Source of the DNA: an uncultured bacterium
GTDB lineage: Bacteria; Cyanobacteriota; Vampirovibrionia; Gastranaerophilales; Gastranaerophilaceae
DNA length: 64,000 nucleotides
Assembly (NCBI GenBank): GCA_900547155.1
Contig: URFH01000002.1
Location: forward strand, 1 to 64,000
Direction of reading: 5' to 3'
How positions within the stretch are numbered: the stretch's first letter is position 1; each line of letters begins with the position of its first letter. The position numbers and the translations under genes are program-made. Below, one piece after another: positions 26,182-35,543 of this stretch. The notes under the pieces are model-generated. The model ran no database searches. It was not told the origin of the DNA and saw only the letters and a list, made by a program, of their open reading frames with translations.

Positions 26182-27009
26182 TTAACTTTTCAGATTTTCA
26201 ATTGAAGCCCTGGCAATAACCTGTGATGACTTCAACACCGCATAATTTTCATGCGCTTCTTTCCGGCTTTGTTTTGAAACACTAACGCCCTTGAACATTG
26301 CTGCAGTTAAAATTACCGGGGTTAAAAGTGCTTCAGTGATTTTTAAAGAACGTCCCCAGCCGTTTACAGAAGCAAAAGCCCGCGAATTCAATGATTCAAC
26401 AAGCTTTTTATTAAATGCCGACCCGTTCAACGCGGTTTTTAGCGGCGCTTTCACGGAATCTTTAAGGAATTTAACCTGTTTTGGGAAATTTTTTGCGATG
26501 TATTTTGATGCAGAATTTTTCAACTTATACAAACCGGCAAGAGAACCGAGCATTGCAGCAAAATCAACTGCAAACCCGAGCGCAGGATGTTTTTTGTCCG
26601 CTTCGCTCAAAGCAGGCACATTTTTGTTAACAAATTTCTTCAGACCGCCAAGAACAACGGCTCCAATACCCAGCACTGCAGCCCAGCGGCCGGCTTGACG
26701 GGCTCCGGCGGAGAGTTTGCCGGAAAGATTAGCATTTTTCGCAGCAGAAGTAATCAAAACATCAGCCGCAGGCAGAGCAAACAAAAGCGTGTTCAAAATC
26801 TGCGTTCTGGTTTTTCTCATTTTTTGATTGGGTTCAAAAGCAGCGATAAATCTCAAATCCCTGTCTTCCAGAGAAGCAAACTCTTTCATTTCTTCATGCT
26901 GGCGGGCATGCTGTGAATCTAAATTAGAGGAATCGTGAACATCTGCCATTTTTCTTTTAAAAACCGGCAATTTCGACGAATTATTCACACTGTTTAAATA
27001 CATGCTCAT
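26182..27009 (-). CDS. Hypothetical membrane-associated protein
   Basis: The protein has 275 residues. The N-terminus is a leader (KLPVFKRKM), followed by a charged helix (HEEMKEFASLEDRDLRF). Three or more hydrophobic stretches follow, near residues 72-88 (LLFALPAADVLITSAA), 108-122 (WAAVLGIGAVVLGGL) and 230-242 (TPVILTAAMFKG), separated by Lys-rich segments. No family is recognised. It lies 150 bp upstream of the triple-AAA+ gene on the same strand and could share its transcript, but the gap is much longer than the spacers within that operon. Its base composition is closer to the core genes. Confidence 0.6.
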   Translation of the reverse strand: MSMYLNSVNNSSKLPVFKRKMADVHDSSNLDSQHARQHEEMKEFASLEDRDLRFIAAFEPNQKMRKTRTQILNTLLFALPAADVLITSAAKNANLSGKLSAGARQAGRWAAVLGIGAVVLGGLKKFVNKNVPALSEADKKHPALGFAVDFAAMLGSLAGLYKLKNSASKYIAKNFPKQVKFLKDSVKAPLKTALNGSAFNKKLVESLNSRAFASVNGWGRSLKITEALLTPVILTAAMFKGVSVSKQSRKEAHENYAVLKSSQVIARASIENLKS

Positions 27010-27083
27010 AATTTACCTACAAATATTATATATTGATTAGAAAAAATTTTGTTAAAATTTATCATTTTTGTTAAAATTTATTA

Positions 27084-28367
27084 ATGAATTCAAAAAATTT
27101 CCTTATAAAAACGCATGGCTGTAAGACAAACCAGCTCGAATCAGCGGTAATAGCCGAAAAACTGGCGCAATCCGGATATGTACAGGTCAAAAAGCTTGAA
27201 GAAGCAGGAATTTTCATACTGAACTCCTGTTCTGTGACCTCAAACGCCGACGACGAAGCTCTGCGCCAAATCAGACATGCAAAACATGTAAACAGCGGGA
27301 TTATAACGGTTCTCACAGGCTGCAGCGCCCAGCTGAAATCTCAGGAACTGAAAAATCTTGAATTCATTGATATTATCGCAGGAAATAACGACAAATTTGA
27401 AATTCCCGAACTTCTTGCGCAAAAAATAAACAAAGTTACCGACATTTTCAAAATATCGGATTTTAACAACCAGTTTGTGCATGATTACGCAAAAACAAGG
27501 GGCTATTTAAAAATACAGGACGGCTGCAACAACTATTGCAGCTACTGCACAATACCGTTTGCCAGAGGGAACTGCCGCAGCAACAGCGCAGCCAACATAA
27601 TTGAACAAATCAACAACTTTCACGAAAACGGCATAAAAGAAGTTGTGCTCACAGGCATTCATATCGGGCAATGGGGCGTGGAAAGCGGAAAAACGCTTTT
27701 GAACCTGCTTGAAAAAATTGAAAAAACCCCGATTCCCCGCTACAGGCTCGGCTCGCTCAACCCGCTGGAGATGGATGACGAACTTTTGAAATTCCTCGCC
27801 CAATCCGGGAAATTCTGCCCGCATTTTCACCTTTCTTTGCAATCGCTGACCGACAAAACGCTCGAAAATATGAACAGGCATTACAGCGCAGAGCTTTGCC
27901 TTGAGCTGATTGAAAAGCTAAACGGGTTGTTCAGGCTGCCGTTTCTCGGAAGCGACATAATCGCAGGATTTCCCGGCGAAACCGAAGAAGATTTTGCAAC
28001 AACACTTGAAAATGTCCAAAAATCAGGGCTTTCAAATGTACATGTGTTCCCTTATTCACTGAGAAAAAACACAAAAGCCGCAGAAATGACGGGGCATTTG
28101 CCTTTGAAAATAAAAAAAGAACGCGCACAGCTGCTAAAAAATGCCGCAAAAGAGAAATTTGAAGAATTTCTTGCAAAAAATGCCGGCACAGTGCAAGAAG
28201 CACTAATTGAAAAACATCCGGACAAAAAAACAGGGATGTTAAAAGGCGTTACGAAAAATTATCTTAATGTTTATTGCAAAAATGCCGACAAATCACTTCT
28301 TAACACGATTCAGACCGTAAAAATTGTTAAAAGCGAGCCTGAACTGCTTTTTTGTACTATAATTTAA
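27084..28367 (+). CDS. mtaB: tRNA t6A37 methylthiotransferase MtaB
   Basis: MtaB is a radical-SAM enzyme that converts t6A to ms2t6A at position 37 of tRNAs reading ANN codons. The protein has 427 residues. The N-terminal domain carries the three cysteines of the auxiliary cluster (Cys13 in THGCKTNQ, Cys49 in NSCSVTS, Cys80 in TGCSAQ). The radical-SAM motif C-x3-C-x2-C is at 148-155 (GCNNYCSYCTIP). The early CKTNQ and short N-terminus fit MtaB rather than MiaB or RimO. The C-terminal part is weakly conserved but has a TRAM-like length. The next gene starts 11 bases after its stop. Confidence 0.92.
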   Translation: MNSKNFLIKTHGCKTNQLESAVIAEKLAQSGYVQVKKLEEAGIFILNSCSVTSNADDEALRQIRHAKHVNSGIITVLTGCSAQLKSQELKNLEFIDIIAGNNDKFEIPELLAQKINKVTDIFKISDFNNQFVHDYAKTRGYLKIQDGCNNYCSYCTIPFARGNCRSNSAANIIEQINNFHENGIKEVVLTGIHIGQWGVESGKTLLNLLEKIEKTPIPRYRLGSLNPLEMDDELLKFLAQSGKFCPHFHLSLQSLTDKTLENMNRHYSAELCLELIEKLNGLFRLPFLGSDIIAGFPGETEEDFATTLENVQKSGLSNVHVFPYSLRKNTKAAEMTGHLPLKIKKERAQLLKNAAKEKFEEFLAKNAGTVQEALIEKHPDKKTGMLKGVTKNYLNVYCKNADKSLLNTIQTVKIVKSEPELLFCTII

Positions 28368-28378
28368 CCGGAGGGGTT

Positions 28379-29197
28379 ATGAAAGTCCTTGTAGTTCAGA
28401 ATAATGCCGTATTAAACAACAAAAGCGCCAACTTTGACAGGGTTGAAAAGCTGCTTGAACCATATTTGAACGTGGAAACCGACCTGATTGTCCTGCCGGA
28501 AGTATGGGCAATAGGATGGGATTGTTCAACCTTTAAAGATGCAGCAGAACCCCCGGGCGACTGTCCTACAATCGAATTTTTAAAATATCTTGCATACCAT
28601 CATGAAGCGCTTGTTGTGGGCGGTTCATATATAAGAAAAACAAAAGACGGAGAGTACAAAAACACATGCCCTGTCATCTCCGGCAGCGGTCAGGTGGTTG
28701 CTTTGTACGACAAAATGCACCTTTTCTCACACAAAGGCTCTCAGGAGCACAAATATGTTTCCCATGGCGACAGTTTGCTAATGCTCAATACCGGAGAAAC
28801 AAGAATCGGGCTTACTGTATGCTACGATATAAGATTTCCGGAAATTTTCCGCCAGTATTCGCTTAACGGCGCTGAAATTCTTATAAATACGGCCGCATGG
28901 GGAAGAAACAAGCTTCTGCACTGGGAAATTATGCAAAAAGCGCGCGCAATCGAAAACCAGTGTTACATGCTCGCAGCCGACCAGACCGGGTTGATTAAAG
29001 ATGATGAATACAATCTCGGTCATTCAATGGTTATAAGTCCGTGGGGCGATGTCATAGGCTCTCTGGGCGAAGAAGAGGGCTGCATTCTTGCGGATTTGGA
29101 TTTGGAAAAATTGAGAGAATTAAGGAGAAATTTCCCGCTTCTTTCCGACAGAAGAAATCAGGTTTTTAATATCAAGGAGATAAATATTTATGAATAG
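28379..29197 (+). CDS. Nitrilase-superfamily amidase (omega-amidase/Nit type)
   Basis: The protein has 272 residues. The Glu-Lys-Cys triad of carbon-nitrogen hydrolases is present: Glu41 in LPEVWAIGWD, Lys112 in YDKMHLFS and Cys148 in TVCYDIRFPE. The VCYDIRFPE motif and overall length fit the Nit1/Nit2/YafV branch, which hydrolyses small omega-amides such as deaminated glutathione or 2-oxoglutaramate; the exact substrate cannot be read from sequence. ATG 28379 is chosen because GGAGGGG lies just upstream; a longer frame would start inside mtaB. It overlaps the next gene by eight bases. It is cytoplasmic, with no signal peptide. Confidence 0.88.
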   Translation: MKVLVVQNNAVLNNKSANFDRVEKLLEPYLNVETDLIVLPEVWAIGWDCSTFKDAAEPPGDCPTIEFLKYLAYHHEALVVGGSYIRKTKDGEYKNTCPVISGSGQVVALYDKMHLFSHKGSQEHKYVSHGDSLLMLNTGETRIGLTVCYDIRFPEIFRQYSLNGAEILINTAAWGRNKLLHWEIMQKARAIENQCYMLAADQTGLIKDDEYNLGHSMVISPWGDVIGSLGEEEGCILADLDLEKLRELRRNFPLLSDRRNQVFNIKEINIYE

Positions 29198-30539
29198 TGT
29201 GAAAAAGATAGTTTTATCAGGAATTATAGCTGTGATTACGGGCTGTTTCGGGGCAATGGCGCTTGCGTCAACCGATATCGGCTCAATAGTGGAAAAATCG
29301 CCGCTCAACAAAAATGCAATCATTTCCGTTTCCGTCAAAAATGCCAGAAACGGCAAGGTTTTTTACCAGTACAACCAGGAAAAGCTCCTGAATCCGGCTT
29401 CTTCATTAAAACTCTTCACGATGAAGGCAGTTTACGAGGAGCTCGGGCCTGATTTCACCTTTGACACAAAGCTTTATAAAGATTCTGAAAACAATTTGTA
29501 CATAAAACTCGCAGGCGACCCGTCTTTTACAACAGCAATGCTAAAAGACCTGCTGATTAAGGCTCATGGCCCTGTAAAAGATGTTATTATCGACGCTTCG
29601 GCAACTGACGGGCTGGAATGGGGCATAGGCTGGATGTGGGATGATGAAACAAACCCCTATCTGCCCAAATACTCGCCTACAACAATCAACGAAAACAAAA
29701 TTACAGTCACTGTCAACCCGGGAACAGCCGGATTCGGCCCGGAAATTCAGAATAATTCCATTTACAAAACAGGATTTGTAAACCTCGTTAAAAACGGGAC
29801 AACAAATGAAATAAAAGTTTCCCGCCAGCCATGGCGCTCGGGCGATATAACGGTATTTGAGGGCACTGTTTACACCCCGAGAAATATTGTGCTGCCGATT
29901 ACCAACACAGAAAGATTTTTCATTGACTGCGTAAAAAATACACTCGCAACTTTGCATATTAAGCAGACAGGCGGCTACAAATTCGCTCCCGTGCCCGAAT
30001 ATGCAACCGAAATCAACTGCGTTTCCAGCGCACCGCTCAAAAAACTCATCGGAAACACACTAAAAAACAGCAACAATCTTTACGCCGAGCTCCTTTTAAA
30101 AGCTGCCGGTGCAAAATCAACGGGAAAACAGGGCAATACGACTGACGGCGTAAAACTTTTCGAAAAATATTTCGCAGATTTGAAAGCAACAGCGCCGATT
30201 ATTGTTGACGCAAGCGGAGTTTCCAGAAACGATTTAATCTGCACTGACTGGATGACGGCAGCCTTAAATGCAATATATGCAGAGAAAAATTTCAGAGATT
30301 ACGAAATTCTCATGGCAAAACCCATTGAAGGCACGCTCGCAAACAGGCTTCTTGACATAAGCAAAAATCTTCGGGCAAAAACCGGCTCAATCAGCAACGT
30401 AAGCTCATTTACCGGCTATGTAGAAGCAAAATCCGGGCTGGTTTACAGCTTTGCAATCATAATCCAGAACTATCCGACCCAGACAAGGGAAGCAAAGCAG
30501 CTTGAAGACAGAATTATAAGAGCTATTTATGATAATTAA
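29190..30539 (+). CDS. dacB: D-alanyl-D-alanine carboxypeptidase/endopeptidase, PBP4 (S13) family
   Basis: Penicillin-binding enzymes of this family remove the terminal D-Ala or cut cross-links in peptidoglycan. The protein has 449 residues. A signal peptide or signal anchor covers residues about 6-27 (VLSGIIAVITGCFGAMALAS), so it acts in the periplasm. The active-site SxxK is NPASSLKLF (Ser71, Lys74), SxN is KNSNNLYAE, and KTG is RAKTGSISNVSSFTGY. The large insert between SxxK and SxN is typical of S13. It overlaps the amidase gene by eight bases, so the two are coupled. Confidence 0.93.
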   Translation: MNSVKKIVLSGIIAVITGCFGAMALASTDIGSIVEKSPLNKNAIISVSVKNARNGKVFYQYNQEKLLNPASSLKLFTMKAVYEELGPDFTFDTKLYKDSENNLYIKLAGDPSFTTAMLKDLLIKAHGPVKDVIIDASATDGLEWGIGWMWDDETNPYLPKYSPTTINENKITVTVNPGTAGFGPEIQNNSIYKTGFVNLVKNGTTNEIKVSRQPWRSGDITVFEGTVYTPRNIVLPITNTERFFIDCVKNTLATLHIKQTGGYKFAPVPEYATEINCVSSAPLKKLIGNTLKNSNNLYAELLLKAAGAKSTGKQGNTTDGVKLFEKYFADLKATAPIIVDASGVSRNDLICTDWMTAALNAIYAEKNFRDYEILMAKPIEGTLANRLLDISKNLRAKTGSISNVSSFTGYVEAKSGLVYSFAIIIQNYPTQTREAKQLEDRIIRAIYDN

Positions 30540-30584
30540 ACCAAACACATTAGGAAAATTTATTTAAAATAATATATAATAAAA

Positions 30585-30612
30585 TTGACTTGTAAAAAAA
30601 ATAAATTATAAA
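30585..30612 (+). promoter_or_regulatory. Promoter of the TPR-fliW-csrA group
   Basis: TTGACT and TATAAA are separated by 16 bases, about 20 bases upstream of the TTG start at 30633. This is the best promoter candidate for the group of four genes up to 32864. Confidence 0.5.
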
Positions 30613-30632
30613 GAATATAAGAGGTAAGGAAA

Positions 30633-31424
30633 TTGAAAAAGCTTATTTTAAATTTAACATTAATCGCATTTCTCGCAACAGCTCTCGGAGCCTATGCAGC
30701 ACCGGTTACAAACGCTCAGATTAAAGCGCTGATAAGAAAATACAAAGCTAAAGACTATGTGGGCTGTGTTCAGGACTCACAAACACTTCTAAAAAAAGAC
30801 CCGTCTAACGCTGCGGTTCTCTATTATCAAGGACTTTCGCTTTATCAGCTGGGTAGAACCGATAAAGCTACAATAGCTTTCAATGCGGTTATTTTATTAA
30901 ACAGCAATGCAGTTCTTACTGATTATGCAACGAAAGCAATCCACTGCATAAACAATGATGATGAATGCAAACCTCAGACAGAAGAAGGAAAAGATTCGGA
31001 CTTGGATAAATTCATCAACTCCAACAAATTCTATGGGAATTCAGTACAGGCTGACCTTAACCAGAAAAAACTTAACCAGATGAAACAAAATATTAACGAT
31101 ACAATCAAAAATAATGACAACCAAAAATCCGAAATGCCCACAAACGACGAAATCGCGGAAGCTGTAAAAACACTTGCAAAAATAGGAATCAATCCTTTTG
31201 GCGGGGGCATGAACGGAATGAACCCTGCAGCAATGACGCCAGAATCAGCACAAATGATGCAGATGAACATGCTTCTGGGCAACAATACAAACAATAACCA
31301 GATGAATATGCTCCCTATGCTCCTTATGAATCAGGAAAACGGCGCAAAACTATCACCCGAAGTCATTCAAACAATGATGATGTCCGGCATGTCCAATGAT
31401 TTCGGCTACGGGCAGACTTATTAA
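30633..31424 (+). CDS. Secreted TPR-repeat protein
   Basis: The protein has 263 residues and starts with TTG, supported by GAGGTAAGGA directly upstream. A Sec signal peptide (MKKLILNLTLIAFLATALGAYAAP) implies export. Residues about 30-110 hold two or three TPR-like hairpins (SNAAVLYYQGLSLYQLGRTDKATIAFNAV). The second half is Asn/Gln/Met-rich and low-complexity (MNMLLGNNTNNNQMNML), probably disordered. Such TPR proteins often help envelope assembly; the partner is unknown. It precedes fliW by 30 bases. Confidence 0.75.
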   Translation: MKKLILNLTLIAFLATALGAYAAPVTNAQIKALIRKYKAKDYVGCVQDSQTLLKKDPSNAAVLYYQGLSLYQLGRTDKATIAFNAVILLNSNAVLTDYATKAIHCINNDDECKPQTEEGKDSDLDKFINSNKFYGNSVQADLNQKKLNQMKQNINDTIKNNDNQKSEMPTNDEIAEAVKTLAKIGINPFGGGMNGMNPAAMTPESAQMMQMNMLLGNNTNNNQMNMLPMLLMNQENGAKLSPEVIQTMMMSGMSNDFGYGQTY

Positions 31425-31454
31425 GAAAAACCGCGCAGCGGGAGGAGAGAACCA

Positions 31455-31904
31455 GTGGAAACTTCACGTTTTGGTGAAATAGATATTGATAATGAGAGAA
31501 TTTTTCATTTTATAGAACCGATTATAGGCTACGAACAGTTCACAAAATACGTAATTGTTGAGCACAAAGCGAATTCAGCTTTTAAATGGCTCCAATCAGC
31601 GGAAGAACCATCGCTGGCCTTTCCGGTTACGTTTCCGGGATTTTTCGGGATTGAATATGAGTTTGAAATCCCTGACGACAAGGCAGAAAAACTCGAACTC
31701 ACCTCGATTGAATCACTCATTTCCTTAAATATCGTCACTATTCCCAATAACCGTCCTGAAAAATCCACAATAAACCTGCTTGCGCCCATTATTATCAATG
31801 CGTCAAACAAAAAGGGTATGCAAATGATACTTCAAAACAGCGATTACGAAGTAAGACATCCGCTTTTCAGCGAGAAAAAAGAAGAGGTTAAGGAGACCGT
31901 TTAA
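31455..31904 (+). CDS. fliW: Flagellar assembly factor FliW
   Basis: FliW binds CsrA and, in flagellated bacteria, flagellin, releasing CsrA repression when flagellin is low. The 149-residue protein has the family pattern: an opening beta strand with FGEIDIDNERIFHF, the GYEQFTKYVIV segment, WLQSAEEPSLAFPV, and a C-terminal LLAPIIINASNKKGMQMIL. The start is GTG, preceded by GGAGGAG. Its stop overlaps the csrA start (TAATG). No flagellar structural gene is in the window, so whether it serves flagella here is open. Confidence 0.93.
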   Translation: METSRFGEIDIDNERIFHFIEPIIGYEQFTKYVIVEHKANSAFKWLQSAEEPSLAFPVTFPGFFGIEYEFEIPDDKAEKLELTSIESLISLNIVTIPNNRPEKSTINLLAPIIINASNKKGMQMILQNSDYEVRHPLFSEKKEEVKETV

Positions 31905-32191
31905 TGCTAATACTCGCCCGAAAAATCGGTGAAAAAATTATTATTAATGATGAAATAGAGATTGTCGTCGTAGATTCCAACACAGGCGGTGTAAAACTGG
32001 GGATAAACGCCCCTAAAAGCGTCAGCATTTACAGAGAAGAGCTCTACAGAGAAATTCAGGCAACAAACAAAACCAGCAACAGCGCCTCTTTCGACGCTTT
32101 ATCAGAACTGCAAAACCTTATTGCCCCAAAAACCAAACAGCAAAAAGAAAATGTTCTCGATAAGCTCACAACAAAAATTGACAATGAATAG
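31904..32191 (+). CDS. csrA: Carbon storage regulator CsrA, with C-terminal extension
   Basis: CsrA is a dimeric RNA-binding protein that blocks translation by binding GGA-loop hairpins in leaders. Residues 1-50 match the family closely (MLILARKIGEKIIINDEIEI ... GVKLGINAPKSVSIYREELY). At 95 residues it is longer than the usual 55-75; the extra tail is Ser/Lys/Gln-rich. It is coupled to fliW by one base and to the downstream TPR gene by an eight-base overlap. FliW is the expected antagonist. Confidence 0.95.
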   Translation: MLILARKIGEKIIINDEIEIVVVDSNTGGVKLGINAPKSVSIYREELYREIQATNKTSNSASFDALSELQNLIAPKTKQQKENVLDKLTTKIDNE

Positions 32192-32864
32192 ACAGGAACT
32201 CTTAACTAGTTTTTACGTCCAGAAGGATTATAATACCCTGAAACAGAAGCTAATTCGCTCAAAAAGAGCTGACGAGCTGGAAATACTTGCGCAAATCTAC
32301 CTTATTGAACAAAACTACAGCGGGGCGCGAAAAATATATGAACAACTAAAAATGCCCTATGAAACTGGCAGATGTCGCCTGCTTGAGGGCAATCTTGAGG
32401 AAACAAAAAAGCTCTGGTACTCAATTAAAGAAGAAACTCCGCCTGTTTTGTGGGGGCACCATCTTTTGCAGTTTATAAACCGTTATGTTACCGACATTCC
32501 TCCGTTTTTCCAGATAAGAAGTTTTCTTGAGGTGGATTTGGACGCACTTTTGAGTGCAAAACAGTACGAATACTGCGAAAATATAATAAACGCCGACGAT
32601 ATAATGGCGCAGAATAACACAGAATGCTACAAATTCATCGGACGGGTGTTCGTCTTCCATAACTTTTTTGATATCGCTAAAATTTATCTGGAAAAAGCAA
32701 AAAACGTGTGCTACGCTGACCCGGAGGTGCATTTTTTGTTTGCGAAATGTTATCTTGCAAACAACAACAAACACAGGGCAATAAACAGCCTCGAAACTTG
32801 TCTGGAGCGGGCTGACAGCTACTATCCGGCAAAAAAACTGCTCTCTGAAATAATTTCAGGTTGA
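32184..32864 (+). CDS. TPR-like protein coupled to csrA
   Basis: The protein has 226 residues from ATG 32184, which overlaps the end of csrA. A longer frame from 32121 lies wholly inside csrA and lacks a ribosome site. The sequence is a run of short helical pairs (YSGARKIYEQLKMPYETGRCRLLEGNLEETKKLW, given here in fragments), ending with NNNKHRAINSLETCLERADSYYPAKKLL; the pattern is TPR or SEL1-like. No signal peptide is present. It may be a partner of CsrA or FliW (inference from coupling only). Confidence 0.7.
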   Translation: MNRQELLTSFYVQKDYNTLKQKLIRSKRADELEILAQIYLIEQNYSGARKIYEQLKMPYETGRCRLLEGNLEETKKLWYSIKEETPPVLWGHHLLQFINRYVTDIPPFFQIRSFLEVDLDALLSAKQYEYCENIINADDIMAQNNTECYKFIGRVFVFHNFFDIAKIYLEKAKNVCYADPEVHFLFAKCYLANNNKHRAINSLETCLERADSYYPAKKLLSEIISG

Positions 32865-32926
32865 AAGAATGGCATATTGTGATGTAAAATAATGTTAGAA
32901 TAAATTATCAGGAGTTAAATCAAATA

Positions 32927-35410
32927 ATGTTTGAACGTTTTACGGAAAAAGCAATAAAAGTAATTATGCTCGCTCAGGAGGAAGCCCGCCGCCTCGGTCA
33001 TAACTTTGTCGGCACAGAACAGGTTCTTCTCGGGCTTATTGGCGAAGGAACGGGAGTTGCCTCAAAAACCCTGAAATCTATGGGCATTACGCTCAAAGAT
33101 GCCCGCGCAGAAGTGGAAAAAATCATCGGACGCGGCTCAGGATTTGTTGCTGTTGAAATTCCGTTCACACCGCGCGCAAAAAGGGTTCTTGAATTGTCAT
33201 GGGACGAAGCAAGACAGCTCGGACACAACTATATCGGCACAGAACACCTGCTTCTCGGGCTAATAAGAGAAGGTGAGGGCGTTGCGGCGAGAGTTCTTGA
33301 GAATCTGGGCGTTGACCTCAACAAAGTAAGAAGCAACATCATCAAAATGCTCGGCGAAACCAAACCTGCACCGCAAACAGCCACAGCAGGAACTGCTTCG
33401 GGCGGAAAAACCAAAACTCCGAGCCTTGACGAGTTCGGCACGGATTTAACTCTTGCTGCTCAGGAACAAAGACTTGACCCTGTTGTGGGCAGAGAAAAGG
33501 AAATTGAACGTGTAATCCAGATTCTCGCAAGAAGAACGAAAAATAACCCCGTTCTTCTCGGCGAACCCGGCGTAGGTAAAACCGCAGTCGCAGAAGGGCT
33601 TGCAACAAGAATCGTAAACTCCGAAGTGCCTGATATTCTTGAGGGAAAAAAGGTTATCCAGCTTGATATGGGGCTTTTGATTGCCGGAACAAAATACAGA
33701 GGCGAGTTTGAAGAACGTTTGAAAAAAATCATGGACGAAATTCGTCAGGCAGGAAACGTTATTCTTGTTATCGACGAAATGCACACACTGATTGGCGCAG
33801 GCGCGGCTGAAGGCGCAATTGATGCGGCAAATATCCTTAAACCGGCGCTTTCCAGAGGCGAAATTCAGGTTATCGGCGCCACAACGCTCGATGAATACCG
33901 AAAATACGTCGAAAAAGACTCGGCGCTTGAAAGAAGATTCCAGCCTATCATCATCGAAGAGCCGTCAGTGAACGATTCTATCGAGATTTTACGCGGATTA
34001 AAAGCAAAATACGAAGAACACCACAGATTGCAGATTTCAGACGAGGCGATTATTGCAGCTGTTGCGCTTTCGGACAAATATATTACAGACAGATTCCTGC
34101 CGGATAAAGCGATTGATATTATCGACGAAGCCAGCTCAAAAGTAAGGCTGAACGTAAGCTCGCTTCCGCCCGAGGGCAAGGAAATCGAAAAAGAGCTGAA
34201 AAGTATCATCAAACAAAAAGAAGATGCTATCAGAAATCAGGAATTTGAGCATGCTTCCAATCTGCGCGACAAAGAAGCTGATTTAAAAGAAAAAATCAGA
34301 GAACTTTCACAACAGTGGAGAGAGGAGCATGACGCAAACAAACCTGTTGTTACAGCGGAAAATGTTGCCGAGGTCGTCAGCATAATGACCGGCATTCCGA
34401 CCACAAAAATCACGGAAAGCGAAAGCGAAAGGCTTCTCAAGCTCGAAGATACGCTTCATGCAAGAGTTATCGGCCAGGATCAGGCTGTTGTGGCTATTTC
34501 TAAGGCTATCAGAAGAGCCCGCGTCGGTTTGAAAGCACCCAACAGGCCTATCGGAAGCTTTATTTTCTCAGGGCCTACCGGTGTTGGTAAAACAGAGCTT
34601 GCAAAAGCGCTTGCTGAGGCGGTTTTTGGCTCGGAAGACAACATGGTTCGTGTGGATATGTCCGAATTTATGGAAAAACACTCTACATCAAAGCTCATCG
34701 GCTCGCCTCCGGGTTATGTGGGCTACGATGACGGCGGTCATTTGACAGAAACTATCCGCAAAAAGCCTTATTCGGTAATACTTTTTGACGAAATCGAAAA
34801 AGCACATCCGGATGTATTCAATATAATGCTCCAGATTCTTGATGACGGACGTTTGACGGATTCAAAGGGCAGACATGTCAATTTCAAAAACACAATCATC
34901 ATCATGACCAGCAACGTAGGTGCAAGCATGATTTCAACGACAGCGAAACTCGGTTTCAGCACATCAAACGACGAGTCAAAAGACAAATATGAACATTTGA
35001 AAGAAACCGTTAATGAAGAGCTGAAAAAAGCGTTCAGACCGGAATTTTTGAACAGAATCGACGACATTATCGTATTTGCGCACCTTAACAAGACGGAAAT
35101 CAGAGAAATCGTTGACCTTATGTTCAAAGATTTGCTCAAACGTATTGAGGCTCACGAATTCAAGATTGAAGTCACCGACGAAGTTAAGGATTATCTGGCA
35201 GAAGAGGGCTATTCCGAAGCCTACGGCGCAAGACCGCTAAGACGCGTAATCCAAAAGAAAATCGAAGACACGCTCGCAGAAGAAATCCTCAACGGAAAGT
35301 ACGTCGCGGGTGACACAATCAGGGCCGAGCTTGTTGATAAGAAAATTGTCTTTGAAAAAGTCGGCGCAAAAAAAGAAAAAGAGAAAAAAGAACAGCCTGT
35401 TGAGGGCTAG
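32927..35410 (+). CDS. clpC: ATP-dependent Clp protease ATP-binding subunit ClpC
   Basis: ClpC is a hexameric unfoldase that feeds proteins to ClpP. The protein has 827 residues: two Clp-N repeats (about residues 1-145), AAA module 1 with [13 protein letters not shown] (about 211), a UVR motif in the middle region ([20 protein letters not shown], about 425-445) that separates ClpC from ClpA, AAA module 2 with [16 protein letters not shown] (about 547), and a C-terminal D2-small domain ([20 protein letters not shown]). ATG 32927 follows CAGGAG. ClpC is typical of Gram-positives and Cyanobacteria, which helps to place the organism. No clpP or mcsAB is adjacent. Confidence 0.97.
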   Translation: MFERFTEKAIKVIMLAQEEARRLGHNFVGTEQVLLGLIGEGTGVASKTLKSMGITLKDARAEVEKIIGRGSGFVAVEIPFTPRAKRVLELSWDEARQLGHNYIGTEHLLLGLIREGEGVAARVLENLGVDLNKVRSNIIKMLGETKPAPQTATAGTASGGKTKTPSLDEFGTDLTLAAQEQRLDPVVGREKEIERVIQILARRTKNNPVLLGEPGVGKTAVAEGLATRIVNSEVPDILEGKKVIQLDMGLLIAGTKYRGEFEERLKKIMDEIRQAGNVILVIDEMHTLIGAGAAEGAIDAANILKPALSRGEIQVIGATTLDEYRKYVEKDSALERRFQPIIIEEPSVNDSIEILRGLKAKYEEHHRLQISDEAIIAAVALSDKYITDRFLPDKAIDIIDEASSKVRLNVSSLPPEGKEIEKELKSIIKQKEDAIRNQEFEHASNLRDKEADLKEKIRELSQQWREEHDANKPVVTAENVAEVVSIMTGIPTTKITESESERLLKLEDTLHARVIGQDQAVVAISKAIRRARVGLKAPNRPIGSFIFSGPTGVGKTELAKALAEAVFGSEDNMVRVDMSEFMEKHSTSKLIGSPPGYVGYDDGGHLTETIRKKPYSVILFDEIEKAHPDVFNIMLQILDDGRLTDSKGRHVNFKNTIIIMTSNVGASMISTTAKLGFSTSNDESKDKYEHLKETVNEELKKAFRPEFLNRIDDIIVFAHLNKTEIREIVDLMFKDLLKRIEAHEFKIEVTDEVKDYLAEEGYSEAYGARPLRRVIQKKIEDTLAEEILNGKYVAGDTIRAELVDKKIVFEKVGAKKEKEKKEQPVEG

Positions 35411-35417
35411 ATGAATT

Positions 35418-35447
35418 AAAAAAGAGCTCCCAATGGGGCTCTTTTTT
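35418..35447 (+). terminator. Terminator of clpC
   Basis: AAAGAGC-CC and GG-GGCTCTTT arms close on CAAT and are followed by a T tract, eight bases after the clpC stop. Confidence 0.85.
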
Positions 35448-35469
35448 TGTGAAGATTGATTGACCTACG

Positions 35470-35496
35470 GTTCGCCCCTCTCCCGCGGAGAGGGTG
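35470..35496. repeat. Short palindromic repeat (CCCTCTCC/GGAGAGGG family)
   Basis: GCCCCTCTCCCGC and GGAGAGGG form a GC-rich hairpin at the 3' end of the EF-hand gene's transcript. Similar sequence is found repeatedly at 45923-46117. Confidence 0.5.
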
Positions 35497-35543
35497 GAAT
35501 AAAAAGGCGGAACCTTGAGGACTCCGCCGATAAATTCTGAGTT

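Noticed and set aside
33000-35140. Long antisense frames over clpC
   Set aside because: They result from the codon pattern of a strongly conserved gene; no ribosome sites and no recognisable protein features.
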